Source: Thermoanaerobaculia bacterium
GTDB taxonomy: Bacteria; Acidobacteriota; Thermoanaerobaculia; UBA5066
Assembly (NCBI GenBank): GCA_022071945.1
Contig: JAJVIN010000041.1
Span: forward strand, 59,829-123,828
Length of the DNA: 64,000 bases
Direction: 5' to 3'
Below are positions 18,657 to 25,303 of the stretch, in pieces; position 1 is the first letter of the stretch, and each line of letters opens with the position of its first letter. A model generated the notes under the pieces. It worked only from the letters and a program-made list of their open reading frames with translations. It had not been told where the DNA came from and ran no database searches. A program made the translations under genes and the position numbers.

Positions 18657-19543
18657 CGGAGGGGACCGGTCCAGGACGGGCCAGACGGGGCCCGGACGCC
18701 CTGGTCGGCGCCCACATGAGCACGGCCGGAGGACTGGCAACGGCCGTCGAGCGAGCCCTCGCGGCGGGCTGCCGGTGCCTTCAGGTCTTCACGAAGAACT
18801 CGAACCAGTGGCAAGGCAAACTGCTGAGCCGGGAAGAGAGCGCGGCCTTTCTTTCGGCTTCCGCCAAGGCCGGGCTCGCCCCCCTCGTTTCCCACGCCGC
18901 CTATCTGATCAACCTCGCTTCCTCGGATCCCGCCATCCGGGAGCGTTCGGTTCTCGCCATCCAGGACGAGATCTCCCGGTGCGCGGCCGCCGGTATCCCC
19001 TACCTCGTCCTGCACCCAGGTTCCCATGGGGGTGACGGGATCGAGACTGGCCTCGACAGGATCGCCCGGGGACTCGACAAAGCACTGGCCGAGGCCGAAG
19101 CCGGCGTCGAGGTCCTCCTCGAAACCGCCGCCGGCCAGGGAGCCAGCCTCGGCACCACCTTCGCCGAGTTGCGGCAGATCCGGGAGCGGTCGGATCTTTC
19201 GTCGAGGATCGGTTTCTGCTTCGATACCTGTCACGTCCACGCGGCGGGATACGACCTCGTCTCCAGCGACGGGTGGCGAGAAACCCTCGACGAGGCCGAG
19301 AGGGAGATCGGCCTTTCGCGGATCAGAGTCATCCACGCCAACGACTCGAAGAAGGAACGGGGATGCCGCGTCGACCGCCACGAGCGGATCGGCCACGGAG
19401 CCCTCGGCAAGGCCTCCTTCTCGCACCTCATGACCGAGCCGGCGTTCGCCGATGTCCCGAAGATCCTCGAGACCCCGAAGGATGAGGCCGGAAAGTGGGA
19501 CCGCGAGGGTCTCGCCCTCCTCCGAAAGCTGGCTCGACCCTGA
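18653..19543 (+). CDS. nfo: Endonuclease IV (AP endonuclease)
   Basis: A 296-residue TIM-barrel nuclease that cuts at abasic sites in DNA base-excision repair. Diagnostic motifs include VGAHMSTAGGL, QVFTKNSNQW, VSHAAYLINLAS, LVLHPGSHGG, LLETAAGQG, GFCFDTCHVHAAGYD and HANDSKKERGCRVDRHERIG, which carry the three-zinc ligands. The GTG at 18653 overlaps the TGA of the PHP gene, giving translational coupling. The family is normally about 280 residues, so the length is right. Confidence 0.95.
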   Translation: MTEGTGPGRARRGPDALVGAHMSTAGGLATAVERALAAGCRCLQVFTKNSNQWQGKLLSREESAAFLSASAKAGLAPLVSHAAYLINLASSDPAIRERSVLAIQDEISRCAAAGIPYLVLHPGSHGGDGIETGLDRIARGLDKALAEAEAGVEVLLETAAGQGASLGTTFAELRQIRERSDLSSRIGFCFDTCHVHAAGYDLVSSDGWRETLDEAEREIGLSRIRVIHANDSKKERGCRVDRHERIGHGALGKASFSHLMTEPAFADVPKILETPKDEAGKWDREGLALLRKLARP

Positions 19544-19727
19544 TTCAGGTCTGACCACGGCCGTGCCTCCCGCGCCGCCAGGCACGCACGCCTCTTTGTG
19601 GAGAAACTCCCCAGTCACTCCGCACAGATCCCGGGTCGGGGGTGCCTGCTCCCTGGAGAGCCCGTTGAATTCCTCATCACCCCGCTGAGATCCTCAACAA
19701 CAACTCAGGGAGCTCCAGCAGGTCGAC

Positions 19728-19746
19728 TGTGGGGCACATGCCCACA
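19728..19746. promoter_or_regulatory. Possible upstream operator (inverted repeat)
   Basis: TGTGGG (19728-19733) and CCCACA (19741-19746) form an inverted repeat with a 7-base spacer, about 100 bases upstream of the predicted sigma54 start point, where activator sites usually lie. The region 19747-19790 is notably AT-rich for this genome. The remainder of the gap 19544-19851 shows no gene. Confidence 0.3.
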
Positions 19747-19809
19747 TTATTGGGATCAACCCGCTCTAAACAAATAAGTTAGCAGTTTGCAGCCCGCCAG
19801 GGGGGATGG

Positions 19810-19825
19810 CGGCACCCTCCTTGCA
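19810..19825 (+). promoter_or_regulatory. Sigma54-like (-24/-12) promoter
   Basis: The sequence CGGCACCCTCCTTGCA matches the RpoN consensus (TGGCAC-N5-TTGCW): the invariant GG (19811-19812) and GC (19823-19824) are separated by exactly 10 bases. The predicted start point, about 19836, falls just ahead of the first gene of the HybA/HybB/GcvH-like operon and favours the ATG at 19852 over 19840. No RpoN activator gene is adjacent. Confidence 0.5.
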
Positions 19826-19851
19826 GCTAACAGGTTGCGATGAGAAACGCC

Positions 19852-20082
19852 ATGACTTGCCCCTACCTGAAGGAAGTGGTGATGCTGTACTGCGACGCCT
19901 GCCACTACCGGAAGATGGTGCCCCTCGAGCATCTCGCCTCAGCAAGCCCGTGCATGGGGCAGGACTATCGCAATTGCTCTCTGTATCTCGACATCGTGGC
20001 CCGTCTCGGGGCCTCACTGAACAACAGTCGCGAGTCCGGCCGGGAACAGCCGGTATTCGGAAGGGAGGTGACTCCATCATGA
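19852..20082 (+). CDS. Small Cys-rich protein, first gene of the HybAB-GcvH-like operon
   Basis: A 76-residue protein with five cysteines: C3, C14-x2-C17, C34 and C42. It opens MTCPYLKEVVMLYCDACHYR, and the spacing suggests a small metal or cluster site. The C-terminal half is polar and probably disordered. No family is assigned with confidence. An ATG at 19840 is also possible, but the predicted transcription start leaves only four bases ahead of it. Its stop overlaps the start of the next tiny gene (ATGA), tying it to the operon. Confidence 0.6.
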   Translation: MTCPYLKEVVMLYCDACHYRKMVPLEHLASASPCMGQDYRNCSLYLDIVARLGASLNNSRESGREQPVFGREVTPS

Positions 20083-20183
20083 TCGCCATTCTTCCCATCA
20101 GCCTCATTGCTTTCGTGCTCCTGGCCGTGCTCAACCGGTCAGGCCACGCCGACTCCGAATCGACTCATCCGTCGCGCGCCTGA
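20079..20183 (+). CDS. 34-residue single-pass membrane peptide
   Basis: The ATG at 20079 has a near-perfect ribosome site (GGAGGTGA at 20064-20071) and overlaps the preceding stop in ATGA. The peptide is one membrane helix (MIAILPISLIAFVLLAVLN) followed by a polar tail ending at TGA 20183, twelve bases before the ferredoxin gene. Short membrane peptides of this kind often stabilise respiratory complexes; that role here is inference. Confidence 0.6.
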   Translation: MIAILPISLIAFVLLAVLNRSGHADSESTHPSRA

Positions 20184-20194
20184 GTGGAGGAACC

Positions 20195-21088
20195 ATGGAA
20201 CTGACCCGTAGAACCCTGTTCAGAATCGCCGGCGCCGCCTCTGCGGGAGCCGCGGCGTCGGCGCTGGCCCCGGCCGCTCAGGCGGCCCTGAGAGCCCGTC
20301 CGGATGCCAAGGGCGTCCTCGTCGACACGACTCTCTGCGTCGGGTGCCGCACGTGTGAAGCGGCCTGTGCCGAGGCCAACAAGCTCCCGGAGCCCGAGCG
20401 CCCCGGCGACGACACCATCTTCGAGACGCGGCGTGAGACGGGTCCCGACAGCTTCACCGTCGTCAACAAGTCCCCGAAGAAGAGCCCGTCGGGCGACGAC
20501 CGCTTCGGCAAGAAGCAGTGTCTGCACTGCATCGAGCCGGCCTGTGCATCCGCGTGCGCGGTCAACGCGCTCGAGAAGACGCCCGACGGCCCCGTCACTT
20601 ACAAGGCCAACCGCTGCCTCGGCTGCCGGTACTGCATGGTGGCCTGCCCGTTCGAGATTCCGAAGTACGAGTACGCCAAGACGGTTCCGACAGTCCGCAA
20701 GTGCACGTTCTGCGCGGAGAGGCAGAAGGAAGGCAAGCCCCCGGCCTGCGCCGAGAACTGTCCGATGGGCGCGCTGACCTTCGGCAAGCGCGACGAGCTG
20801 ATCGAAGAGGCCAAGAAGCGCATCTACCAGAACCCGGACAAGTACGTCCACCGCGTCTATGGCGAGGAGGAAGCCGGCGGCACCAGCTGGCTCTACATCT
20901 CGGACGTCCCGTTCGAGTCCCTTGCTCTGAAGACACGGGTCCAGAACAGCTCCTACCCGGCGCGCGTCGAGGGGGCGCTCTCGACGGTCCCCTGGGTCAT
21001 GACCCTGTGGCCCCCGCTCCTGGCGGGCCTCTACACGTTCACGAACCGCAAGGACGCCGTCCAGTCGGAGGAGGAAACCCATGAGTAG
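20195..21088 (+). CDS. HybA-like four-cluster ferredoxin subunit, Tat-exported
   Basis: A 297-residue protein. A Tat signal (TRRTLFRIAG, then an Ala-rich stretch) is followed by four Cys groups of DMSO-reductase/HybA type: CVGCRTCEAAC, CLHCIEPACASAC, CLGCRYCMVACP and CTFC...CAENCP, enough for four [4Fe-4S] clusters. The C-terminus has a membrane anchor (WVMTLWPPLLAGLYTF), as in HybA. It should pass electrons between a periplasmic partner and the membrane subunit HybB. GGAGG lies ahead of the ATG. No hydrogenase or molybdopterin subunit is encoded nearby. Confidence 0.9.
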   Translation: MELTRRTLFRIAGAASAGAAASALAPAAQAALRARPDAKGVLVDTTLCVGCRTCEAACAEANKLPEPERPGDDTIFETRRETGPDSFTVVNKSPKKSPSGDDRFGKKQCLHCIEPACASACAVNALEKTPDGPVTYKANRCLGCRYCMVACPFEIPKYEYAKTVPTVRKCTFCAERQKEGKPPACAENCPMGALTFGKRDELIEEAKKRIYQNPDKYVHRVYGEEEAGGTSWLYISDVPFESLALKTRVQNSSYPARVEGALSTVPWVMTLWPPLLAGLYTFTNRKDAVQSEEETHE

Positions 21089-22313
21089 CACGGCCGCCGT
21101 CTCCCGGCCCGCGAACTGGCAAGAGTGGATCCGGGATCACGTGTTCCTCGGGATGTCCAGCCGCGACTATCTCAAATCGCTCTGGACCCCTGCCGACGTG
21201 ATCATCGGGCTCATCCTGCTCGCCGGCATCCCCGTCATCATCTACAGGTTCGTGGCGGGGCTCGGAGCCGTGACCAACCTCGACCAGACGACCCCGTGGG
21301 GACTCTGGATCGGCCTCGACGTCGCTTCCGGCGTCGCGCTGGCCGCGGGCGGCTACACGGTCGCCTGCACCGTCTACATCTTCGGCCAGAAGAAGTACTC
21401 GCCGATCGTCCGCCCCGCAGTTCTGACCGGCATGCTCGGGTACCTGCTCGTCGTCCTCGGACTGCTCGTCGACCTCGGCATGCCGTGGCACCTGCCGTAC
21501 CCGCTCTTCCTCCACTTCGGAACGACCTCGGTGATGTTCGAGCTGGCCTGGTGCGTCGCCCTCTACTTCTGCGTCCTGATCTTCGAGTTCCTCCCGGCGG
21601 TCCTCGAGTGGGCCGGGCTCCGGAAGGTCCGGCTCTATCTGGCCAAGTTCACGATCGGCGCCATCATCGCGGGCGTGATGCTGTCGACCCTGCACCAGTC
21701 CTCCCTCGGCTCTCTCTTCCTCCTGGTGCCCGACAAACTCCACCCGCTCTGGTACTCGCCCTTCCTCCCCTTCTTCTTCTTCCTCTCCTCGATCGCCGCG
21801 GGAATCGGCATGGTGATCTTCGAGAGCTCGCTCTCGCACAAGGCCTTCCACGACCAGATCAAGAAGGGCCGTCCGGTCGACCTCGACGGGATCACGGTCG
21901 GTCTTTCCAAGGGTGGTGCCCTCGTCCTCTTCGCCTACTTCTTCCTGAAGGTTCAGGGCGTCGTGGCGGGTGGCAGCTGGCACCTCCTGGGCACGAAGAT
22001 GGGAGCCCTCTTCCTGACCGAGATGCTGGGATTCATCCTCCTGCCGTCTCTCCTCTTCGCCTTCGCGGCTCACTTCTACAAGCCCGGACTGGCCCGGTTC
22101 GCCGCGATCCTGACCGTGCTCGGCATCGTCCTGAACCGGATCAACGTTTCCTGGCTGGCCCTCAACTGGGACGCCCCCAACCGGTACGTCCCGTCGGGCT
22201 ACGAGATCCTCACGTCCCTGACCATCATCGCCATCGGCGTCGCGGCTTTTCGCTGGATCGTCAACCGGATGCCGGTGCTCGTCGAGCACCCCGACTACAA
22301 GGGAATTCACTAG
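21081..22313 (+). CDS. HybB/NrfD-family integral membrane quinone-interacting subunit
   Basis: A 410-residue polytopic protein with about nine to ten membrane helices (for example ADVIIGLILLAGIPVIIYRF, GYLLVVLGLLVDLGMPW). The order TTPWGLWIGLDVASGVALAAGGY and STLHQSSLGSLFLL is characteristic of HybB-type NrfD proteins, which exchange electrons with menaquinone and in some complexes help move protons. It overlaps the HybA-like gene by 8 bases. Its functional partner is the ferredoxin; the input enzyme is unknown. Confidence 0.9.
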   Translation: MSSTAAVSRPANWQEWIRDHVFLGMSSRDYLKSLWTPADVIIGLILLAGIPVIIYRFVAGLGAVTNLDQTTPWGLWIGLDVASGVALAAGGYTVACTVYIFGQKKYSPIVRPAVLTGMLGYLLVVLGLLVDLGMPWHLPYPLFLHFGTTSVMFELAWCVALYFCVLIFEFLPAVLEWAGLRKVRLYLAKFTIGAIIAGVMLSTLHQSSLGSLFLLVPDKLHPLWYSPFLPFFFFLSSIAAGIGMVIFESSLSHKAFHDQIKKGRPVDLDGITVGLSKGGALVLFAYFFLKVQGVVAGGSWHLLGTKMGALFLTEMLGFILLPSLLFAFAAHFYKPGLARFAAILTVLGIVLNRINVSWLALNWDAPNRYVPSGYEILTSLTIIAIGVAAFRWIVNRMPVLVEHPDYKGIH

Positions 22314-22333
22314 AGAGGCGCGCGGAGGCAACG

Positions 22334-23047
22334 ATGAACGAGCATGACTTCCTCACCCTGGACACGATGAGATCGGCCGAGTACCTGATCGCGGCTCTCT
22401 ATGTCCTCCTGTTCATCCCCTTCTGGAAGTTCGTCAGCAACAGCGCCCCTCGCCCGGTCATGAAGGAGGCTGCGGAGACCGAGGGCGGCTGGTTCCAGGT
22501 TCCCGCGGACATCTTCCTCGACCGAGGGCACGCCTGGATGAAGAAGGCCTCGGACGGGATCGCCTCGATCGGTCTCGACGAGTTCGCTCACCGCCTGATC
22601 GGGCCCGTCTCCCAAGTCTCGCTCCCCGATGTCGGGTCCACGGTGAAAAGAGGCGCCCCGGCCCTCCGGATCCAGGTCGACGGCAAGGAATTCGCGGTTC
22701 TCTCCCCCGTCGACGGCCGGGTCACGGCCATCAACCGGCAAGCCCTCGACAACCCAGCCTCCCTCGGCAAGGACCCGTACGGAAGCGCCTGGCTCTTCCG
22801 CGTCAAGCCCGAGGGCCCGATGGCCAGCTTCAAGGAGCTCCTGTCGGGAGAGAAGGCCCGCAAGTTCCTCGATGACGCCTTCGAAGCTCTCCTGCCGGCA
22901 AACCAGATGAGCGGTGCTCTCGCCCAGGACGGCGGTCTGCCGGCCAGCGGGTTCGCCCGCGAGATCGATCCCAGCGGCTGGGAAGCGCTCGTTCGCTCCC
23001 AGCTCACACCTGAAGAAAGGAGACTGGACCATGAACGAACTGTATGA
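22334..23047 (+). CDS. Membrane-anchored GcvH-like protein 1
   Basis: A 237-residue protein: an N-terminal membrane helix (residues about 16-35), a GcvH-like lipoyl-type domain (about 55-160: GLDEFAHRLIG, LPDVGSTVKRG, SPVDGRVTAINRQAL, PYGSAWLFRVKP) and an 80-residue C-terminal extension. In glycine-cleavage H protein the lipoylated Lys is 8 residues before the Pro of SPVSG; here that position is Gly117 and a Lys (118) follows. It is therefore probably not a normal lipoyl carrier. GGAGG precedes the ATG at 22334. The next gene overlaps by 17 bases. Confidence 0.75.
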   Translation: MNEHDFLTLDTMRSAEYLIAALYVLLFIPFWKFVSNSAPRPVMKEAAETEGGWFQVPADIFLDRGHAWMKKASDGIASIGLDEFAHRLIGPVSQVSLPDVGSTVKRGAPALRIQVDGKEFAVLSPVDGRVTAINRQALDNPASLGKDPYGSAWLFRVKPEGPMASFKELLSGEKARKFLDDAFEALLPANQMSGALAQDGGLPASGFAREIDPSGWEALVRSQLTPEERRLDHERTV

Positions 23048-23735
23048 GTTCCTCCGTATCACGCTGTTGTTCGTCGGCGGTCTGGTCGTCCGCGCCCTCG
23101 TGGTCGTCCTCGCCCTGTCGATCTACTTCATTCCCGTTCTTCTCGCCTGGGGCGTCTACAAGGGCTACAAGGCCCTCCACCGCCGGCAGCTCGGGATCGA
23201 GAAGGTCGGCGACCTCGAGCTGGCCAAGAGCCTGAGGTACGCCCCGGCCCACAGCTGGCTCTCCGAGCTCAAGGGAGGCCTCTTGCGGATGGGCCTGGAC
23301 GACGTCGCTCACCGGATCCTCTCCGGCATCACGCGGGTCGAATTGACGAGGCCCGGAACTCACGTCGAGAAGGGCGAAACCGTCGCCACCATCCAGTGCG
23401 GCGAGAAGAGCTGCCAGATCGCGGCTCCGGTCTCCGGAATCGTCGTCGAGGTCAACAGGGCGCTCGAGGACGACCCGAAGTGGATCCTGAGGGAGCCGTA
23501 CGCGAAGGGCTGGCTCTTCCTCGTCAAGCCGGAAAGCGACGAATTCAAGAAGCTGAGGACGGGCCTGGAAGCCCGTGCCTGGTTCCAATCAGAGGGTCAT
23601 CGCCTCACCGGGTTCCTGGATCGCGAGCTCAACCTCGCCGCCGCGGACGGTGGTGAGTTGATCGCTCCCCCGGCGGCCCTCCTTCCCCGGGAGAAGTGGG
23701 ACGAGCTGACGAAGTCCTTCCTCAGTGTCAACTGA
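23031..23735 (+). CDS. Membrane-anchored GcvH-like protein 2
   Basis: A 234-residue paralogue of the preceding gene product with one or two N-terminal membrane helices (residues about 11-40), a GcvH-like domain (GLDDVAHRILSGI, GTHVEKGE, APVSGIVVEVNRALEDDP, PYAKGWLFLVKP) and a similar C-terminal extension. The lipoyl position is Glu125 with Lys126 next, mirroring the shift in its partner, and Cys123 and Cys128 flank the loop. The Cys pair is absent from protein 1. AAGGAG lies about 10 bases upstream. A 16-bp tandem duplication spans the stop codon, and a strong terminator ends the operon. Confidence 0.75.
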   Translation: MNELYEFLRITLLFVGGLVVRALVVVLALSIYFIPVLLAWGVYKGYKALHRRQLGIEKVGDLELAKSLRYAPAHSWLSELKGGLLRMGLDDVAHRILSGITRVELTRPGTHVEKGETVATIQCGEKSCQIAAPVSGIVVEVNRALEDDPKWILREPYAKGWLFLVKPESDEFKKLRTGLEARAWFQSEGHRLTGFLDRELNLAAADGGELIAPPAALLPREKWDELTKSFLSVN

Positions 23736-23752
23736 CCTCAGTGTCAACTGAC
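23721..23752 (+). repeat. 16-bp perfect tandem duplication at stop codon
   Basis: CTCAGTGTCAACTGAC occurs twice head to tail (23721-23736, 23737-23752). The first copy contains the last codons and TGA of the GcvH-like gene 2. Each copy can form a small hairpin (TCAGT/ACTGA, loop GTCA). Confidence 0.9.
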
Positions 23753-23773
23753 ACCTCTCGCCCCGGCGCGACG

Positions 23774-23810
23774 GCGAGGCGGTCCCATGGGCCGCCTCGC
23801 TGTCTTTTTT
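23774..23810 (+). terminator. Rho-independent terminator of the HybAB-GcvH-like operon
   Basis: The stem GCGAGGCGG/CCGCCTCGC (9 bp, continued by CCC/GGG after a bulged T) is followed by TGTCTTTTTT. It lies 40 bases after the last gene of the operon. Confidence 0.92.
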
Positions 23811-23953
23811 GCCCCGGTGGCCCTCCGCACCGGCCGGGATCACCCCAACCGAGCCAGACACGCCTGCCCGGGCCGGCTCCGGCAGAAGAACGAGAAGGAC
23901 ACTCCCGCTAGAATGACCTGTTCGCCCCCGAGAACACGCCAGGAGGAGATCCC

Positions 23954-25246
23954 ATGGAACGACGCGTCATCGATGTCGACGAACGGCTCGGGATCCTCGA
24001 GACCCTTCCCCTCTCCCTGCAGCACCTCTTCGCGATGTTCGGGGCCACCGTCCTCGTCCCGTTCCTCTTCAAGGTCAGCCCGGCGACTTCGCTTCTCCTG
24101 AACGGGATCGGGACGCTCGTCTACCTGGCCGTCTGTCGGGGAAGGGTGCCGGCCTATCTGGGATCGAGCTTCGCCTTCATCTCCCCGGTCTTCGCGGTGC
24201 TCTCTCACCCGGAACTCGGCGGCTACGCGGCGGCACAGGGCGGCTTCATCGCGTTCGGCCTCTTCTTCATCCTGGTGTCCCAGATCGTTCGCGTGGCGGG
24301 GACGAGGTGGCTCGACGTGGTCTTCCCGCCGGCCGCGATGGGGGCGATCGTGGCGGTGATCGGCCTCGAGCTGGCCCCGGTCGCGACGAGCATGGCGGGG
24401 CTGACGGGCGAGGGGGCCGCCCAGACCGGCCGGATGAGCGCGGTGGCCGTTTCGATGCTGACGCTGGCCGTCACGGTCCTGGGATCGGTCCTGTTCCGGG
24501 GATTCCTCGGGGTGATCCCCGTTCTCGTGGGCGTGGTCGCCGGCTACACGACGGCGCTCGCGATCGGGATCGTGGACCTCTCGGCGGTCGCGAGCGCTCC
24601 GTGGTTCGAGATTCCCCAGCTCTACGCCCCGAAGTTCTCTCCCGAAGCGATCCTGATGATCCTGCCCGCGGGCTTCGTCGTCCTGGCGGAACACATCGGC
24701 CATCTGGTCGTGACGGGGAACGTCGTGGGGCGGGATTTCGTCAAGGATCCCGGCCTCGACAGATCCCTCCTCGGGGACGGGATCTCGAACCTGCTCTCGG
24801 GGTTTGCCGGGGCGACCCCGAACACGACCTATGGCGAGAACATCGGTGTCCTTGCGATCACGCGCGTTTTCAGCGTGTGGGTGATCGGCGGAGCGGCCGT
24901 CTTGGCCGTCGTGATCTCGTTTGCTGGCAAGGTCGCCGCGCTCATCCGGAGCATCCCAACGCCCGTGATGGGCGGGATCTGCATCCTCCTCTTCGGCGTC
25001 ATCGCGGCGGCGGGCGTGCGGATGCTGGTCGAGAAGAAGGTCGACTACACGCGGCCCCGGAATCTCGTCCTGACCTCCGTCGTCCTCGTCAGCGGAGCGA
25101 GCGGGGCCGCCATCAAGCTCGGAGCGGTGGAACTCAAAGGCATGGCACTCGGTACCTTCGTCGCGATCGGCCTCAGCTTGCTCTTCGCGCTCTTCGACCG
25201 CTTCGGGTGGACGAACGAACCCGAGGCGGCGAAGGAGGGAACCTAG
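23954..25246 (+). CDS. uraA: Uracil/xanthine permease (UraA/NCS2 family)
   Basis: A 430-residue membrane transporter with about 12-14 helices. NCS2 signatures are present: SLQHLFAMFGATVLVPFL near the N-terminus, LGSSFAFISPV, the AEHIGHLVVTGNVVG segment with the substrate-binding Glu, and ATPNTTYGENIGVLAITRV. It should import uracil (or a related base) with protons. AGGAGG precedes the ATG. A TAGAAT -10-like element lies at 23909. It is a single-gene unit behind the strong terminator of the previous operon. Confidence 0.92.
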   Translation: MERRVIDVDERLGILETLPLSLQHLFAMFGATVLVPFLFKVSPATSLLLNGIGTLVYLAVCRGRVPAYLGSSFAFISPVFAVLSHPELGGYAAAQGGFIAFGLFFILVSQIVRVAGTRWLDVVFPPAAMGAIVAVIGLELAPVATSMAGLTGEGAAQTGRMSAVAVSMLTLAVTVLGSVLFRGFLGVIPVLVGVVAGYTTALAIGIVDLSAVASAPWFEIPQLYAPKFSPEAILMILPAGFVVLAEHIGHLVVTGNVVGRDFVKDPGLDRSLLGDGISNLLSGFAGATPNTTYGENIGVLAITRVFSVWVIGGAAVLAVVISFAGKVAALIRSIPTPVMGGICILLFGVIAAAGVRMLVEKKVDYTRPRNLVLTSVVLVSGASGAAIKLGAVELKGMALGTFVAIGLSLLFALFDRFGWTNEPEAAKEGT

Positions 25247-25303
25247 GTCATCCCGGGTCCCCCCTCGCCTTCGGCAGGCGGCTCCTCTCCTGGGAAGGGC
25301 CCC

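Noticed and set aside
19852..23735. Hydrogenase-2 operon
   Set aside because: Only HybA- and HybB-like genes exist; no small or large hydrogenase subunit or maturation genes are found on either side.
22334..23735. Glycine cleavage system
   Set aside because: No gcvT or gcvP, both proteins have membrane anchors and extensions, and the lipoyl lysine is displaced.
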